NCBI RefSeq assembly: GCF_000390185.1
Contig: NZ_AQHR01000085.1
Location: forward strand, 124,001 to 188,000
Length of the DNA: 64,000 bases
Source of the DNA: Lunatimonas lonarensis
Lineage (GTDB): Bacteria; Bacteroidota; Bacteroidia; Cytophagales; Cyclobacteriaceae
Reading direction: 5' to 3'
The translations under genes and the position numbers were made by a program. Shown piece by piece: positions 62,945-64,000 of the stretch. The first letter of the stretch is position 1, and the number at the start of each line of letters is the position of its first letter. The notes beneath the pieces are model-generated. The model saw nothing but the letters and a program-made list of their open reading frames with translations. It did not search any database and was not told the DNA's origin.

Positions 62945-63295
62945 ATTTTCTGAAAAGTAGAGATCTTTACGGGATTGCCTGTAACCGAGTGGAATACCTG
63001 TTCTTTTTTCATTTTTTTAAAAATAAAAAAACAGCACATCATACCTGATATGAAGAAAAGGAATTAAAAAACCACTCGGATCAACTATATTTTATGGTCC
63101 ATTAACGCATTACTTTTTGAAAATTTTCAACGAGACCAACCTATTCTGACAATTTTTATCTTTTCAAGAGCTACTTTGTCAGGTTCCAACCCCACCCTGC
63201 CCACTTAATATTTTGTGATTTCCGGAAATTTATAAGTAACTTTTCGACTTCTTTTTCATTTTTATCAAATATAAAATTTTATTTCGAATATAGCT
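62945..63295. other. Intergenic region upstream of glmS with inverted repeats
   Basis: 351 bp with no gene. CCGAGTGG (62985-62992) and CCACTCGG (63072-63079) form a perfect 8-bp inverted repeat that encloses an AT-rich inner inverted repeat (about 62999-63036). The inner part may be a terminator of the glycosidase gene; the outer pair is unexplained. No glmS ribozyme is recognised. Confidence 0.4.
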
Positions 63296-64000
63296 ATGTG
63301 TGGAATTGTAGCATATACGGGAGCGCGGGATGCGTACCCCGTAATTTTAAAAGGACTAAAACGACTGGAATACCGTGGATACGATAGTTCGGGTATTGCG
63401 TTGGGGCAGAAAGAGGGTCTTCACGTTTATAAGAAAAAAGGTAAAGTGAATGACCTAGAAGAAAGCCTGATGGGCCAGCCCCTACGGGCAAATTCAGGGA
63501 TTGGACATACCCGTTGGGCCACACACGGCGAACCCTCCGACCGCAACGCCCACCCGCACCGATCAAGTAATGGAAAACTCGCCATGGTTCACAATGGAAT
63601 CATCGAAAACTACGCTTCCCTGAAACAGGAGTTGACAAAAAAAGGATACAGCTTCGAAAGTGAAACGGATACGGAAGTGCTGTTACGTTTTATCGAAGAT
63701 ATTTTTGCCAACCAAAGCGATTCGCTAGAGGAGGCTGTTCGCATAGCCTTGCGAAGGGTAATAGGTGCTTATGTGATCATTATCCTAAATGAAGATGATC
63801 CAAATACCCTCATTGCAGCCAGAAAGGGCAGCCCCTTGGTAATTGGTATTGGCAGAGGAGAACATTTTCTTGCTTCGGATGCCTCTCCAATCATCGAATA
63901 TACCAAAGAAGTGGTATATATCAATGACTATGAAATGGCCATTGTTAAGCCTGATGAGCTAATTCTAAAAAACCTCGGCAACGATAAAGTCACTCCCTTT
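63296..64000 (+). CDS. glmS: Glucosamine-6-phosphate synthase (5' part)
   Basis: The gene runs off the right edge; 235 codons are present. Starts MCGIVAYTGARDAYPVIL, with Cys2 the N-terminal nucleophile of class II glutamine amidotransferases after Met removal. YRGYDSSGIAL, GIGHTRWATHGEPSDRNAHPH and MVHNGIIENY are signature motifs of GlmS, which makes glucosamine-6-phosphate from fructose-6-phosphate and glutamine for peptidoglycan and lipid A. The isomerase domains lie beyond the window. Confidence 0.95.
   Translation, partial: MCGIVAYTGARDAYPVILKGLKRLEYRGYDSSGIALGQKEGLHVYKKKGKVNDLEESLMGQPLRANSGIGHTRWATHGEPSDRNAHPHRSSNGKLAMVHNGIIENYASLKQELTKKGYSFESETDTEVLLRFIEDIFANQSDSLEEAVRIALRRVIGAYVIIILNEDDPNTLIAARKGSPLVIGIGRGEHFLASDASPIIEYTKEVVYINDYEMAIVKPDELILKNLGNDKVTPF

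Noticed and set aside
62945-63295. glmS ribozyme before glmS
   Set aside because: That ribozyme is known mainly from Firmicutes, and no conserved core is recognisable here.
1-64000. CRISPR arrays, tRNA or rRNA genes
   Set aside because: No regularly spaced repeats and no tRNA-like TPsiC/anticodon arms were seen when the intergenic regions were read by eye; a tRNA scan would be decisive.

Overview
The window reads as a chromosomal segment of a Bacteroidota bacterium, most likely Cytophagales (Cyclobacteriaceae-like). This is inferred from the mix of genes: a Bacteroidota-type TTG-N19-TAnnTTTG promoter, few Shine-Dalgarno sites, many lipoproteins, and planctomycete-type cytochromes (DUF1501/DUF1553, PVC-type CxxCH proteins) as often carried by aquatic Bacteroidota. 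No species is claimed. I see no rRNA, tRNA, CRISPR array, insertion sequence, integrase or prophage. Both ends are cut inside genes: an ethanolamine-permease-like gene on the left and glmS on the right.

Layout. 0.6-12.6 kb: 3-hydroxyacyl-CoA dehydrogenase, deoxynucleoside kinase, a lone HPt protein, a lipoprotein gamma-glutamyltransferase, an ABC exporter, a coupled DUF2752/TM2/DUF4097-like trio, an MpaB-type oxygenase, a TolB-like protein and a nucleoside hydrolase. 12.6-19.3 kb: VOC protein, an mlaE-mlaF-mlaD lipid transport operon, an acyltransferase, a holin-like membrane protein, a fatty-acid desaturase and an orphan BlaI repressor. 19.4-25.6 kb: an operon of two tandem cytochrome-DUF1549-DUF1553 lipoproteins and a Tat-exported DUF1501 protein. 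25.7-32.2 kb: menC, a queA-like gene, an orphan LytTR regulator, a GT-C mannosyltransferase-like protein, a second 3-hydroxyacyl-CoA dehydrogenase and a Gfo/Idh/MocA oxidoreductase. 32.4-33.0 kb: a small transposase-like HTH protein with a clear promoter flanked by two identical palindromes. 33-42.9 kb: PVC-type cytochrome, LOG-family protein, an exported flavodoxin, a GntP permease/D-erythronate dehydrogenase/SDR operon, and an NTF2-like plus alpha/beta-hydrolase pair.

43-50 kb is a same-strand run of secreted carbohydrate proteins: GH16, an SGNH-fold protein without the usual serine, a 1173-residue PVC-type cytochrome and a DUF1080 lipoprotein. A Tat-exported Gfo/Idh/MocA protein lies at 53.5 kb. 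Known roles of DUF1080 and Gfo/Idh/MocA families suggest oxidative (3-keto) sugar processing outside the cytoplasm; this is inference. Between them lie tandem outer-membrane barrel paralogues, a GT2 glycosyltransferase and miaE.

The strongest candidate for something undescribed is at 57.6-62.9 kb. One 1297-residue protein joins a membrane GT2 polysaccharide synthase, a GH26-like domain, a second (GH2/GH5-like) glycosidase barrel and an Ig-like domain. A divergently transcribed lipoprotein repeats the last two domains. The layout suggests a synthase that trims, transfers or releases its own extracellular polysaccharide.
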